Assembly (NCBI GenBank): GCA_020632795.1
Contig: JACKEV010000007.1
Location: forward strand, 496,001 to 560,000
DNA: 64,000 bases
Origin: Alphaproteobacteria bacterium
GTDB lineage: Bacteria; Myxococcota_A; UBA796; CAJQPC01
Reading direction: 5' to 3'
The position numbers and the translations under genes were made by a program. The notes under the pieces are model-generated. The model had not been told where the DNA came from. It was given only the letters and a program-made list of their open reading frames with translations, and did no database searches. This document shows, piece by piece, positions 42,401 to 49,310 of this stretch (the stretch's first letter is position 1; each line of letters opens with the position of its first letter).

Positions 42401-42849
42401 CCTGGCTGCGCAGCTCCGTCGACACCTGCGGCACCCTGGGGCTCGTCCACGAGGGCTTGAGGTCGCGGCTGGGGCTCATCGGGGTGCTCCTGGGCAGTGG
42501 ATCCGGGGAGCCGGAGGCGCTGCTGGACGACACCCGGGCGCTCTCGGCGCACCCGGGGCTGGAGGGCTTCCGCGGCATCGGGCTGCTGGAGGCGCTGGGG
42601 GCGCAGTGCCTCCAGCAGCGCGGGGCCGAGGGTGCGGTGGACGAGGCCGAGCGCGCCCTTACCCTGGCCGAGGCCAGCGGCTACGTGCTGATGGCGTGGG
42701 AGGCGAAGGCCCGAGCCGCCAGCGTGCTCCAGCGGGCCGGGCAGCCCGAGCGCGCCCAGGCCATCGCGGCGGCGGTCCGCGCGGCGGTCGCGGGCGCCCG
42801 GCTGGGGGCGGACGCCCCGCTCTCGCGGCTGCTCGCGCCGCTGGGGTGA
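39496..42849 (+). CDS. Ser/Thr protein kinase-NTPase-TPR fusion
   Basis: From GTG 39496 the protein has 1117 residues. The kinase domain (residues ~20-290) has GEGGLGRVYGA, Lys 53, HRDLKPSNLL (HRD 146-148), DFG 166-168 and APEQ. A STAND/AAA-type NTPase follows with intact Walker A GPAGVGKS (356-363), Walker B LLILDNVEH and VTTRYPL, then LDGLPLAVELAA. The C-terminal half is TPR-like. Unlike the kinase protein at 12387 its P-loop is complete. Such one-protein sensor kinases are plentiful in myxobacteria; the signal is unknown. Confidence 0.9.
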   Translation: MNAPDIRTLRPDQLPLRWGRYLIGEVLGEGGLGRVYGAELQGPAGFRKPVALKILRGQRDAMLQAEARLGARLQHANIAQIFDLGQRDGCFFLAMERVEGPDLARLLRQGGPLPGAALVELARQVTDALAYAHALPLDGRVVEVVHRDLKPSNLLVDRQGRVRLVDFGIAAVRGEGNTPRVAGTPGYIAPEQARGEEVSGRADLFALGICLIELATGARPFEADDAEAAWRRLAHPADALRRWGLRAPLEEVCPGLSDVVAGLIALEPRARIPSATALGWALSALRPPEGPGLRAWVEALTRVEDTEELPDARTFTFSDADAPAPVDPSPLVGRAPDLARLGALVERGHRVIALEGPAGVGKSRLARAFGQGSARATRLIDLAEARTLDAALARVANALGLRLPPIEDPEARAGWLGERFAALGPALLILDNVEHLADGLGAVVRAWASRAPDLVQLVTTRYPLAEDAAARLQVEPLKTSDAVALLRALLAAPERFTDAELARVVERLDGLPLAVELAAAQPEALERGGEQLLQHLVGGGAEGSLRAALAWSWSLLEPWERALLAQLSVFRGGFTADAAGRVVDLIPWPEAPWTLFGVEALLDKHLLRATTGGEGGPRFALLHSARVFAAEQLAREGAILDGSGRPWSGADAARAVAHRHGRYFARLGEEGNTRSLSNRMFRLHVDELNAERDNLEVGFERALERGDARVVAGCARAIGQTAHYFGPVRWGSAILRRALAVPGLADDARLSMMFTAAKLLASLGRRQEAVARAQEVVDTARAVGLPVYATEASVFQGYLLAEEDPDRAEPLIREALERLSETAQAQQWALHTLGNIAQARGDIAEGVALLERALLASRQEGDLRCEAATLNVLGLIAKHRQGDLRRALQHYERCARVASRTADQIGLTVALTNLSGAQLVLGLLEEAERTGQDALAACRRTGMVYAEVAVRRHLGELAWLRGDLDGALAWLRSSVDTCGTLGLVHEGLRSRLGLIGVLLGSGSGEPEALLDDTRALSAHPGLEGFRGIGLLEALGAQCLQQRGAEGAVDEAERALTLAEASGYVLMAWEAKARAASVLQRAGQPERAQAIAAAVRAAVAGARLGADAPLSRLLAPLG

Positions 42850-42904
42850 GCGGCGCGATCTTCCGTGAGGTCGATGAGCAGGGGATCGTGGGAGAGGGGT
42901 ACGC

Positions 42905-43600
42905 TCAAGGAGCGTCGGGGTCGATCCCCAGCGCGCGCAGGCGCTCGGCGAGGACCTCGGCGCGGCGCTCGGCGGCCTGGCGTGCCTGCTCGGCGTCCTG
43001 GCGTGCCTGCTCGGCGTCCTGGCGTGCCTGCTCGGCGTCCGCGGCAGCCTTCGCCAGCTCGGAGAAGCTCAGGAAGGGGCTTCCATCCGACTTGTACAGG
43101 GCCAGCTCTCCATCCTGGCTGGTCAGCCGGATGCCCAGCAGGGGGCTGGTGTAGTCCTCGATCTGCTGGAAGCCCCAGGTCGCGCGGTCGGCGAGGACCC
43201 AGGCCTGCAAGGTCCCTCGATCCGGGTCGACCAGGTAGAACTCCTGGGCCCCGTAGTTGCGGTAGAAGAGCGCTTTCCGGCTCATCTCAGCGGCGGTGTT
43301 GCCCGGCGACATCACCTCGAACACCACGGCCGGCGGGACCCCGTCCTCCTCCCACTGCTTGTAGCTGCCCCGGTCGCCCTTGGGGCGGCCCAGCGCGACC
43401 AGCACGTCCGGCGCGACCCGGATGTGGGGAGCCCCCTCGACCGGGTACCAGAGCAGGTCACCCGCCACGAAGTCCGGCAGCAGCACGTCGAGGTTGCCCT
43501 GGATGGTGACGATCCAGCGGTACTGCAGGGTGTTGTCTGCGATGGGCTGACCGTCGCTGTCCGGGTAGTGGAGTGGCTCGGTGTGCTGGCGAGCAGTCAT
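42905..43600 (-). CDS. Uma2-family PD-(D/E)XK nuclease-fold protein
   Basis: The 231-residue protein matches the Uma2/DUF820 family: DGQPIADNTLQYRWIVTIQGNL, APDVLVALG (metal Asp), VVFEVMSPGNTAAEM (Glu in EVMSP) and FYRNYGAQEFYLVDPD. Uma2 members have a restriction-endonuclease-like fold; the biological role is uncertain. The C-terminus has AEQARQD in three copies from a 21-bp tandem repeat, forming a coiled coil. It is a single gene on the minus strand after the second kinase. Confidence 0.85.
   Translation of the reverse strand: MTARQHTEPLHYPDSDGQPIADNTLQYRWIVTIQGNLDVLLPDFVAGDLLWYPVEGAPHIRVAPDVLVALGRPKGDRGSYKQWEEDGVPPAVVFEVMSPGNTAAEMSRKALFYRNYGAQEFYLVDPDRGTLQAWVLADRATWGFQQIEDYTSPLLGIRLTSQDGELALYKSDGSPFLSFSELAKAAADAEQARQDAEQARQDAEQARQAAERRAEVLAERLRALGIDPDAP
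42977..43039. repeat. three perfect 21-bp tandem repeats inside the Uma2 gene
   Basis: CTGGCGTGCCTGCTCGGCGTC-type units occupy 42977-42997, 42998-43018 and 43019-43039 without mismatch. Being a multiple of three they keep frame and add heptads (AEQARQD) to the coiled coil. Copy number may vary between strains. Confidence 0.9.
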
Positions 43601-43651
43601 CGGGGACCCCTGCGGACAGAATATGTCCGTTCCGTCAGATCAGGCAAGCCC

Positions 43652-44275
43652 TCACCACGCCGCGCTGAACTGCAGCCCCGGGTCCACGCTGGCGAACAGC
43701 CCGCCCGCGAAGGTGGCCACCGCGTCGACGGAGAGGGCCACCGCGCAGCCCGGCGGTCCGACCTGGAGGCCCAGGGCCCCGCCGCCGCCGGCCCAGCCGC
43801 CGAACGCGGAGAGCCCCGGCCCCTTCGCCGCGCCGCCCCAGGTGTCTTCGAAGACCTCCCGCTGGAAGTACTCCGCGTCCATCGGGGAGGTCCAGAACGC
43901 CGGGCCGCCGCCCGCCCGGACCTCGATGTAGAGCCGGCGCAGCGGCGGCGCCAGGCCCACCGAGAACCCGGGCTGGCTGAGCTGTCCGTCGCCGGGGAGG
44001 TGCATGTCGTCGGGGGCCAGCAGCTCGGCCTGCTGGGCGTAGTGCAGGACGTTGAAGGCCTGGGTGCGCCAGGAGATCCCCAGCCGCAGCGGGCCCATGG
44101 CCCGCCCCAGCTCCAGGCGTCCGCTGACGCCGTCGGCGATCAACGTGCGGTTCATGGCGGGCACGGCGCGGCCACCGCTGACCGAGGCGTACCAATGGGT
44201 GTCGGGGGTCTCCACCGGGGGAGCGGCGTTGTCCTGGGCCAGGGCCAGGGCGGTCATCGCGATCAGAACAGCCAC
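43652..44275 (-). CDS. small exported beta-rich protein (third gene of secreted operon)
   Basis: GTG 44275 has GGAGGG at 44287-44282 and gives 207 residues with a signal peptide (MAVLIAMTALALAQDN). The mature part alternates strands with Gly/aromatic residues (RLELGRAMGPLRLGISW, GPGLSAFGGWAGGGGALGLQVG, FASVDPGLQFSAAW) and ends in aromatic Trp, as outer-membrane barrels do. No family recognised. It overlaps the upstream gene by 13 bases and is the last gene of a three-gene operon. Unlike its two upstream neighbours it has no paralogue in the duplicated unit. Confidence 0.65.
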   Translation of the reverse strand: MAVLIAMTALALAQDNAAPPVETPDTHWYASVSGGRAVPAMNRTLIADGVSGRLELGRAMGPLRLGISWRTQAFNVLHYAQQAELLAPDDMHLPGDGQLSQPGFSVGLAPPLRRLYIEVRAGGGPAFWTSPMDAEYFQREVFEDTWGGAAKGPGLSAFGGWAGGGGALGLQVGPPGCAVALSVDAVATFAGGLFASVDPGLQFSAAW

Positions 44276-44856
44276 AGCGTTCCCTCCACGCTCATGAAGC
44301 GGTTGCCCTTGAACTCCAGGGTGCCGCTGTTGACGGTCTCGATGAAGGTCACGCGGGTGGCGTTCAGGCGCACGCCCACCCACTCCCCGCGCAGCTCGCC
44401 GGTGAGGCCATACACCCCGGTGGCATGCCACTGCACCGCGGTGGCCATCGCGATGGGGTCGCCCTCGGCTTGCAGGGCCTCCAGGTCGTCGTTGGTCCGC
44501 ACCATCCCCACGCCGCCGAGCGCGCCCACGCGGGTCTCGACGCGCTCCCCCTCCCAGCGCAGCGGCGTGACCCGCAGGTTCAGCTCGTGCCGGCTGATGA
44601 TCCGGGAGATGTCCGGGGAGATGTGCAGCTCGCTGACGAGCTGGGTGGTCAGGTGGGACCAGTCGTTCTGGTTGAGGCTCGGGTAGAGCGCGGACAGGGT
44701 GCCCACGCTCACCAGGCGGTTCGGGGCGAACTCCACCCCGACCTGGAGCCCGCGGCGGAAGACGAAGGGGTCGTTGGCGACCCAGCTCCCGCCGCCGTAC
44801 AGGCCCAGCTCGAAGGCGTGGGCCGTGCCGCTCAAGGCCATCAGGAGCGCGATCAC
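44263..44856 (-). CDS. exported protein B1, paralogue of B2
   Basis: The GTG at 44856 overlaps the stop of A1 (GTGA). The 197-residue product has a signal peptide (MIALLMALSGTAHA) and a beta-rich mature part starting FELGLYGGGSWVANDPFVFRRG. It aligns end to end with B2 (45668-46261): shared blocks are VGVEFAPNR, RWEGER.ETRVGAL, GLTGELRGE, and FMSVEGT.WLF at the C-terminus. A terminal Phe after alternating strands fits a small outer-membrane beta-barrel. Confidence 0.75.
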   Translation of the reverse strand: MIALLMALSGTAHAFELGLYGGGSWVANDPFVFRRGLQVGVEFAPNRLVSVGTLSALYPSLNQNDWSHLTTQLVSELHISPDISRIISRHELNLRVTPLRWEGERVETRVGALGGVGMVRTNDDLEALQAEGDPIAMATAVQWHATGVYGLTGELRGEWVGVRLNATRVTFIETVNSGTLEFKGNRFMSVEGTLWLF

Positions 44857-45512
44857 AGCTTCACCACCAGGTCGAGGTTGTAGGAGTTGCGGATGGTCAG
44901 CTCGCGGTCGTCGACGGGCACGTCCGGGTCGTACTGCGGGGCGTCCTCGATGGCGGTGCGCGCGCACCAGCTCACCCGCAGGCCCACCCGATGGCCCCAC
45001 CAGGCGTCCATCCCGGCGCCGAAGACCGGGCCCATCGTCATCTGACGGTCGGTCAGGTCCAGTCGCACGCCGTCCTCGGTGGTCTCATCGAAGCGCAGGA
45101 AGCCGGTCTGGACCAGCCGGCCCTCCACGCCCACGTAGAGCCTGGGGCTGCCCGAGAAGTCGGCCTCCCCCATCTTCCCCCAATCCTGGGCGGTCTCGGG
45201 CAGCACGTCCGCCGAGACCAGCGCCTGCGCGGCGAAGATGTCGTTCTGCACGGGCTGCTGGAACGCGGTGTCGGAGACGTTCCCGGCGATGAGCACCAGG
45301 GTGCGGTCCAGCTCGCTGTACCGGGCGGTCAGGGGGTTCACCATGAGGTTGCCCTCCAGGCTGAACCAGCCCAGGTCGACGGCGCCCAGCACCCTCGGGC
45401 CGTCCAGCCGTCCGGGGCCGTTCACCGTGCCCCGGGCGCCCGCGCCCACCATCACTTCAGCCGCTTGCGCCGGGGTCACCCCCAGCGTCAGCGCGGCGAC
45501 GAGACTCAGCAT
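44853..45512 (-). CDS. exported protein A1, paralogue of A2
   Basis: The 219-residue protein has a signal peptide (MLSLVAALTLGVTPAQA) and a beta-rich body: VMVGAGARGTVNGPGRLDGPRVLGAVDLGWFSLEGNLMVNP, later GPVFGAGMDAWWGHRVGLRVSWCART and a C-terminal NSYNLDLVVKL. It aligns with A2 at 46258-46920 (shared VGVRGTV-like region, DLGWFSLEGNLMVNP, PVQNDI.AAQ, WWGHRVGLR.SWCAR, LDLVVKL). It is coupled to B1. A barrel or barrel-associated protein is likely; function unknown. Confidence 0.75.
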   Translation of the reverse strand: MLSLVAALTLGVTPAQAAEVMVGAGARGTVNGPGRLDGPRVLGAVDLGWFSLEGNLMVNPLTARYSELDRTLVLIAGNVSDTAFQQPVQNDIFAAQALVSADVLPETAQDWGKMGEADFSGSPRLYVGVEGRLVQTGFLRFDETTEDGVRLDLTDRQMTMGPVFGAGMDAWWGHRVGLRVSWCARTAIEDAPQYDPDVPVDDRELTIRNSYNLDLVVKL

Positions 45513-45667
45513 CGCTCTCTCCGGTTGGAACTTGTCAAGATTATGTGAAGGACAACAGGGGTCGCCACCGGTTCCGGCTTTCTAGGGAACAAAACGCGGC
45601 CCCGGGGGGAGAGCGCTTCCTGTCCTCCGGGAGGAGACGGCCCTCTGCCTGCTGCAGCGGGGCGTGC
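45513..45667 (-). other. spacer between the duplicated A-B units
   Basis: No gene seen. On the minus strand an AT-richer stretch (CACATAATCTTGACAAG, 45548-45532) just before A1 probably contains its promoter; TAATCT at 45544-45539 is a -10-like hexamer. Confidence 0.35.
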
Positions 45668-46261
45668 TCAGAACAGCCACATCGTGCCCTCGACGCTCAT
45701 GAAGCGGGCGTGCTGCATCTCCAGGGTGACGCTGTTGATCACCTCGATGTAGACCACCTGGCTGGCGCTCAGGCGCACCCCCGCGTGCTCCCCGCGCAGC
45801 TCACCAGTGAGGCCGATGATCTGGGAGGGGTGCCGCTGGAACTGCGTCGCCTCGGCCATCGGGTCGCCGAGGGCCTGCAGGGCGTTCAGGTCGTCCCGGG
45901 TTCGCACCCAGCCCACCCCGGCCAGGGCACCCACGCGGGTCTCGAAGCGCTCTCCCTCCCAGCGCACCGGGGTCATGCGCAGGGCCAGCTCGTTCCGCGC
46001 GATGAGCTTGGAGGGGGCCGGGACGTAGTAGACGTTGCGGGCGAACGCCATGCTGGCGGGCGTCCAGTCGGCCTCCTCGAGGTCCGGATGGAAGGCGTGC
46101 AGGGTGCTCACGCTCAGGATGCGGTTGGGGGCGAACTCCACCCCGAGCTGCATCCCCCGACGGTAGAGATAGGGGTCGTTGGCGAGCCAGCTCGCGCCAG
46201 CGTACATCCCCAACTCGGCGGCGTGGGTCGGGCCGCTCAGCGCGAGCAGCAGCGCGATCAC
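45668..46261 (-). CDS. exported protein B2, paralogue of B1
   Basis: The GTG at 46261 overlaps the stop of A2 (GTGA). The product has 197 residues, exactly the length of B1, with the same signal peptide pattern (MIALLLALSGPTHA) and shared blocks QLGVEFAPNR, RWEGERFETRVGAL and a FMSVEGTMWLF end. The middle differs more, as in diverging duplicates. It is the second gene of a two-gene operon. Confidence 0.75.
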   Translation of the reverse strand: MIALLLALSGPTHAAELGMYAGASWLANDPYLYRRGMQLGVEFAPNRILSVSTLHAFHPDLEEADWTPASMAFARNVYYVPAPSKLIARNELALRMTPVRWEGERFETRVGALAGVGWVRTRDDLNALQALGDPMAEATQFQRHPSQIIGLTGELRGEHAGVRLSASQVVYIEVINSVTLEMQHARFMSVEGTMWLF

Positions 46262-46920
46262 AGCTTCACCACCAGGTCGAGGACGTAGGCGTGGCGGACC
46301 ACCATGTCCCGACCGTTCTCGGGGTTCGTCGAGTCCCACGACACGCGGTCCTCGACGGTGGCGCGGGCGCACCAGCTCGGCCGCAGGCCCACGCGGTGGC
46401 CCCACCACAGGTCCAGCCCCGCGCCGAGGACCAGGCCCATTCCGAAGCTCCGGTCCGCCGGGTCCGACCGCACGTTGTCCGCGGCGGACACATCGTACCG
46501 AAGGTAGCTGCGCTGGCTCAGATGGGCTTCGGCTCCTGCGTACAGTCGGGGGCTGCCAGCGAGCGTCGCCTCGCGCATCTCCCTCCAGTCCAGGGCACCC
46601 TCCGACAGGGCGTCCACGGAGAGCAACACCTGCGCCGCGAGGATGTCGTTCTGAACAGGGACCTGGAATGGGACCGTATTGTCCTGGTTGTGGGCCTTGA
46701 CCACGAGGGCCCGGTCCATGCTGGTGTACCGATCGGGCCTGGGGTTCACCATGAGGTTGCCCTCCAGGCTGAACCAGCCCAGGTCCGCCGCCCCGATGAC
46801 GCGGGGGCCTTCCACAAAGCCCGCGCCGCCGACCGTGCCCCGGACGCCGACGCCGAGCATGGCCTCGGCGGCGTGGGCGGGGGCGAGCAGCGCCCACGCG
46901 GCGATGAGGCTCAGCATCAC
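46258..46920 (-). CDS. exported protein A2, paralogue of A1
   Basis: The 220-residue product starts MMLSLIAAWALLAPAHA (signal peptide) and shares with A1 the blocks DLGWFSLEGNLMVNP, PVQNDILAAQ, GLVLGAGLDLWWGHRVGLRPSWCAR and the C-terminal LDLVVKL. It leads the two-gene operon A2-B2, which is the tandem copy of A1-B1; the 155-nt gap 45513-45667 separates the two copies. Confidence 0.75.
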   Translation of the reverse strand: MMLSLIAAWALLAPAHAAEAMLGVGVRGTVGGAGFVEGPRVIGAADLGWFSLEGNLMVNPRPDRYTSMDRALVVKAHNQDNTVPFQVPVQNDILAAQVLLSVDALSEGALDWREMREATLAGSPRLYAGAEAHLSQRSYLRYDVSAADNVRSDPADRSFGMGLVLGAGLDLWWGHRVGLRPSWCARATVEDRVSWDSTNPENGRDMVVRHAYVLDLVVKL

Positions 46921-46976
46921 ACCCTCCGAACGCCCTCAGCATAGAGGACCCTCAGAGGGACCGTCCAACCCGGAGT

Positions 46977-47705
46977 CTACTCCGCCGTCACCGCCGTGAT
47001 GCCCGCCGACACGAGGTCGCTGACCGGCGGGTAGCTCCACCCGGCCGCGTCGGTCCCCTCGAGCTGCTGGACCACCCCGCCCTCGGCCTCGCCGTCGCCG
47101 GGGTTGGCCTGCCGAGGCGCCTGATCGGCCCCGATGCCCGGCTCCTGGTTCAGCTCGGTGCCCGCGTCCCACAGGCGCAGCTCCGCCGTGAGGTCCCCGC
47201 TCAGGGGCGCGTCGTCGGTGAACAGCGGCAGCCCGCCCGAGGGCGTGGCCAGGAAGACGTCGTTGGACTCGCCGAGCATGGTCGCGATGCTCAAGAAGTA
47301 CCCGTCTGAAGCGGAGAACTCCTCGGTGGCGAGGTCCCCGGGCAGCAGGGGGTTGGTCTCGTAGGTGCCCGAGTCCTCCGGGCCCAGGTAGTCCACCTTC
47401 GCCACCCCGTCGGCGCCGTCGAGCGCTGCGAAGAGCGCGGCCGGGTCGCCGTCCTCAGCGAGCTGCTCCAGCGCGTCGGAGGCCGCGACGCCCTCCTCGA
47501 ACAGGGCGACGTCGGCGGTGTGGATGACGTAGATCCCCGGCGCGAACATCTGGTCGTGGGTCGAGCTGTCGCTAGCCACCAACGAGCCGGGCGCGCTGAC
47601 GTTCTCCAGGGTGAGGGTGAACGTCGTGTTCGTCTGGGCGGCCGTGTCGTCGTCGAACACCGGGGGCGGGCAGCCGAGCAGCAGGGTGAGCAGAGCCGGG
47701 TTCAT
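46977..47705 (-). CDS. spondin-domain lipoprotein
   Basis: ATG 47705 has AGGAGG with 6-nt spacing, giving 242 residues. A short lipoprotein signal (MNPALLTLLLGC) leads into a spondin_N-like domain: FTLTLENVSAPGSL, FAPGIYVIHTADVALFEEGVAAS, GLEQLAEDGDP-like (LEQLAEDGDPAAL), FSASDGYFLSIATMLGESNDVFLATP, then LRLWDAGTELNQEPGIGADQAPRQ. Spondin domains mediate extracellular matrix-like contacts; in bacteria they are found in secreted proteins of unknown role. It is monocistronic in appearance. Confidence 0.8.
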   Translation of the reverse strand: MNPALLTLLLGCPPPVFDDDTAAQTNTTFTLTLENVSAPGSLVASDSSTHDQMFAPGIYVIHTADVALFEEGVAASDALEQLAEDGDPAALFAALDGADGVAKVDYLGPEDSGTYETNPLLPGDLATEEFSASDGYFLSIATMLGESNDVFLATPSGGLPLFTDDAPLSGDLTAELRLWDAGTELNQEPGIGADQAPRQANPGDGEAEGGVVQQLEGTDAAGWSYPPVSDLVSAGITAVTAE

Positions 47706-47735
47706 GGGCATCCTCCTGCCTCAAACATACCGGCT

Positions 47736-49103
47736 TCACCACAGGTTGCTGATGTCGATGTAGGTCTGCACCTTCCAGGACTCCCGCGGGGACACCCCCA
47801 CGTCCGCCCGGATGATGAAGTTCTTGTTGAACCCCAGCCGCACGCCGCCGCCGGTCCCCCAGACGATCCCCTCGTTCCCCCCGCCGATGTCGCTCCAGTC
47901 CCAGGCCCAGTAGCCCACGTCGTAGTAGGCGATCGGGGTGAGGTCGAAGGTGACCTTGTCGAGGAAGCGGTGGGTCCACACCGTCGCGCGCACCTCGGTC
48001 TGGTTCATCGCGCGCACCCGGCCCAGCACGCCGCTGTTGCGCACCCCGCGCCCCGCGCGCTGCCCCCCGAAGAAGGAGTAGATCTGGCTGCCGCCCGCCC
48101 GGGACATCGCCGAGATCGGCTGGTCCCCCACGATGCCATCCAGCACCAGGCGGTCCGCCAGCACCACCCGCTCGGTGCCCAGCGGCGTGTAGCCCCGCAG
48201 GGTCACGTTGAACCCGAAGTACTGCCAGTCGCTGCCCCAGAACCGGCTCGCGCCCCGGATCGAGGCCTCGCTCCAGTAGCCTCGGATGGGGGAGGGCTCG
48301 TTGTCCCGGTTGTCGAGCATCACGCCGAACTGCAGGTTCGAGTTGAACCCGGGCTCGCCGTCGGCGTGGTCCTGGTCGTAGCGGCTCTCGGGGTAGGGCG
48401 CGCGCACCTGGAAGTCGCCGGGGATGTAGTACTGCCCCCACCAGCTCGCCATCAGCTCCAGCCGGTGCGGCTTGTCGCTCAGCATGTAGCGCGCGTTGAT
48501 GAAGGCGTTGGGGTAGATGTTGCGGATCTTGTAGTAGCGGCTGACGAAGGAGGCATAGTCGGTCTCCTCGCCCTCCAGCGTGATGGGGTCGCCGCCCTCG
48601 GTGAGGCCCAGGGCCTCCGCGGCGGCCTGGGCCTCGGCCGTATCGCAGACGTAGTCCGGCCCCTCCCCGCAGTAGTTGCTGGACTTGGACGCCCCGAACT
48701 CCACCCGGGTGTTGATGCGCAGCGGCAGCCCCCCCACCTCCAGCATGTCCAGGTCCAGGCGGTGGGTGTGCACGCCCTTGGTGGTGACGTACAGCAGCAG
48801 GGTCCCCGACCACTTGTAGGGCGCGGTGTGGCCGTTGTAGCGGTAGAGGCTGACCAGGAGGCCGCCGCCCAGGCCGTCGTCGCTGTTGTAGGCGACCGCC
48901 GGCACGCCACCCCAGCCCCAGCCGGTGCGATCCCAGGGGTTCTCCTTGGCGGGCTCGCCTTCGGCGGTCCCGTCGGCGGCTCCGTCGGCGGTCCCGTTGG
49001 CGGACGCCGTGGTGGTCTCAGAGGTGGGCGGCTCAGCCTCCACGCCGTCATCGGCGATGGCAGAGCCCAGGCCGAGGGCCAGGGCGAGAAGAGCGGGCTG
49101 CAT
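47736..49103 (-). CDS. BamA-like outer-membrane beta-barrel protein without POTRA domains
   Basis: The 455-residue protein has a signal peptide (MQPALLALALGLGSAIA), a repetitive Ala/Gly/Thr linker, and a long barrel of the bacterial surface antigen type: AVAYNSDDGLGGGLLVSLYRYN, RINTRVEFGASKSSNY, GVMLDNRDNEPSPIRGYWSEASI, and the C-terminal GGGVRLGFNKNFIIRADVGVSP. The DNRDNE...G pattern is a BamA/TamA-family hallmark. POTRA domains are lacking, so it is a stand-alone porin-like or lipid-transfer barrel. It ends in Trp, not Phe. A TAGCGT -10-like box lies at 49133-49128. Confidence 0.85.
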   Translation of the reverse strand: MQPALLALALGLGSAIADDGVEAEPPTSETTTASANGTADGAADGTAEGEPAKENPWDRTGWGWGGVPAVAYNSDDGLGGGLLVSLYRYNGHTAPYKWSGTLLLYVTTKGVHTHRLDLDMLEVGGLPLRINTRVEFGASKSSNYCGEGPDYVCDTAEAQAAAEALGLTEGGDPITLEGEETDYASFVSRYYKIRNIYPNAFINARYMLSDKPHRLELMASWWGQYYIPGDFQVRAPYPESRYDQDHADGEPGFNSNLQFGVMLDNRDNEPSPIRGYWSEASIRGASRFWGSDWQYFGFNVTLRGYTPLGTERVVLADRLVLDGIVGDQPISAMSRAGGSQIYSFFGGQRAGRGVRNSGVLGRVRAMNQTEVRATVWTHRFLDKVTFDLTPIAYYDVGYWAWDWSDIGGGNEGIVWGTGGGVRLGFNKNFIIRADVGVSPRESWKVQTYIDISNLW

Positions 49104-49127
49104 GGGGGGCCTCCTGCAATCCGCACA

Positions 49128-49133
49128 ACGCTA
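49128..49133 (-). promoter_or_regulatory. possible -10 box (TAGCGT) of the barrel gene
   Basis: TAGCGT on the minus strand lies 25 nt before ATG 49103, with GGAGG close to the start codon. No -35 is seen. Confidence 0.25.
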
Positions 49134-49276
49134 CCGCACGCGGGCGCCATGTGGTAGCCCCACGGCGCGCCAGCGTCGCCCCGCGTCCTGAAGGATCGCG
49201 CCGCGTGCGATCCTCCGGGCGAGGTGGTTTTCCGTGGCCTCGACGCGACGGACGGGACGGGATCGGCGCCACCGGG

Positions 49277-49282
49277 TAGGAT
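49277..49282 (+). promoter_or_regulatory. possible -10 box (TAGGAT) of the CHAT-FHA gene
   Basis: TAGGAT lies 28 nt before ATG 49311. The gap 49104-49310 holds no gene. Confidence 0.25.
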
Positions 49283-49310
49283 GTCCCCTCGAAAGCCCTG
49301 ACGGGTCAAC

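Noticed and set aside
37981..42552. 1523-codon minus-strand frame across crotonase and kinase genes
   Set aside because: Low-complexity Gln/Gly/Arg/Val composition typical of antisense shadow frames.
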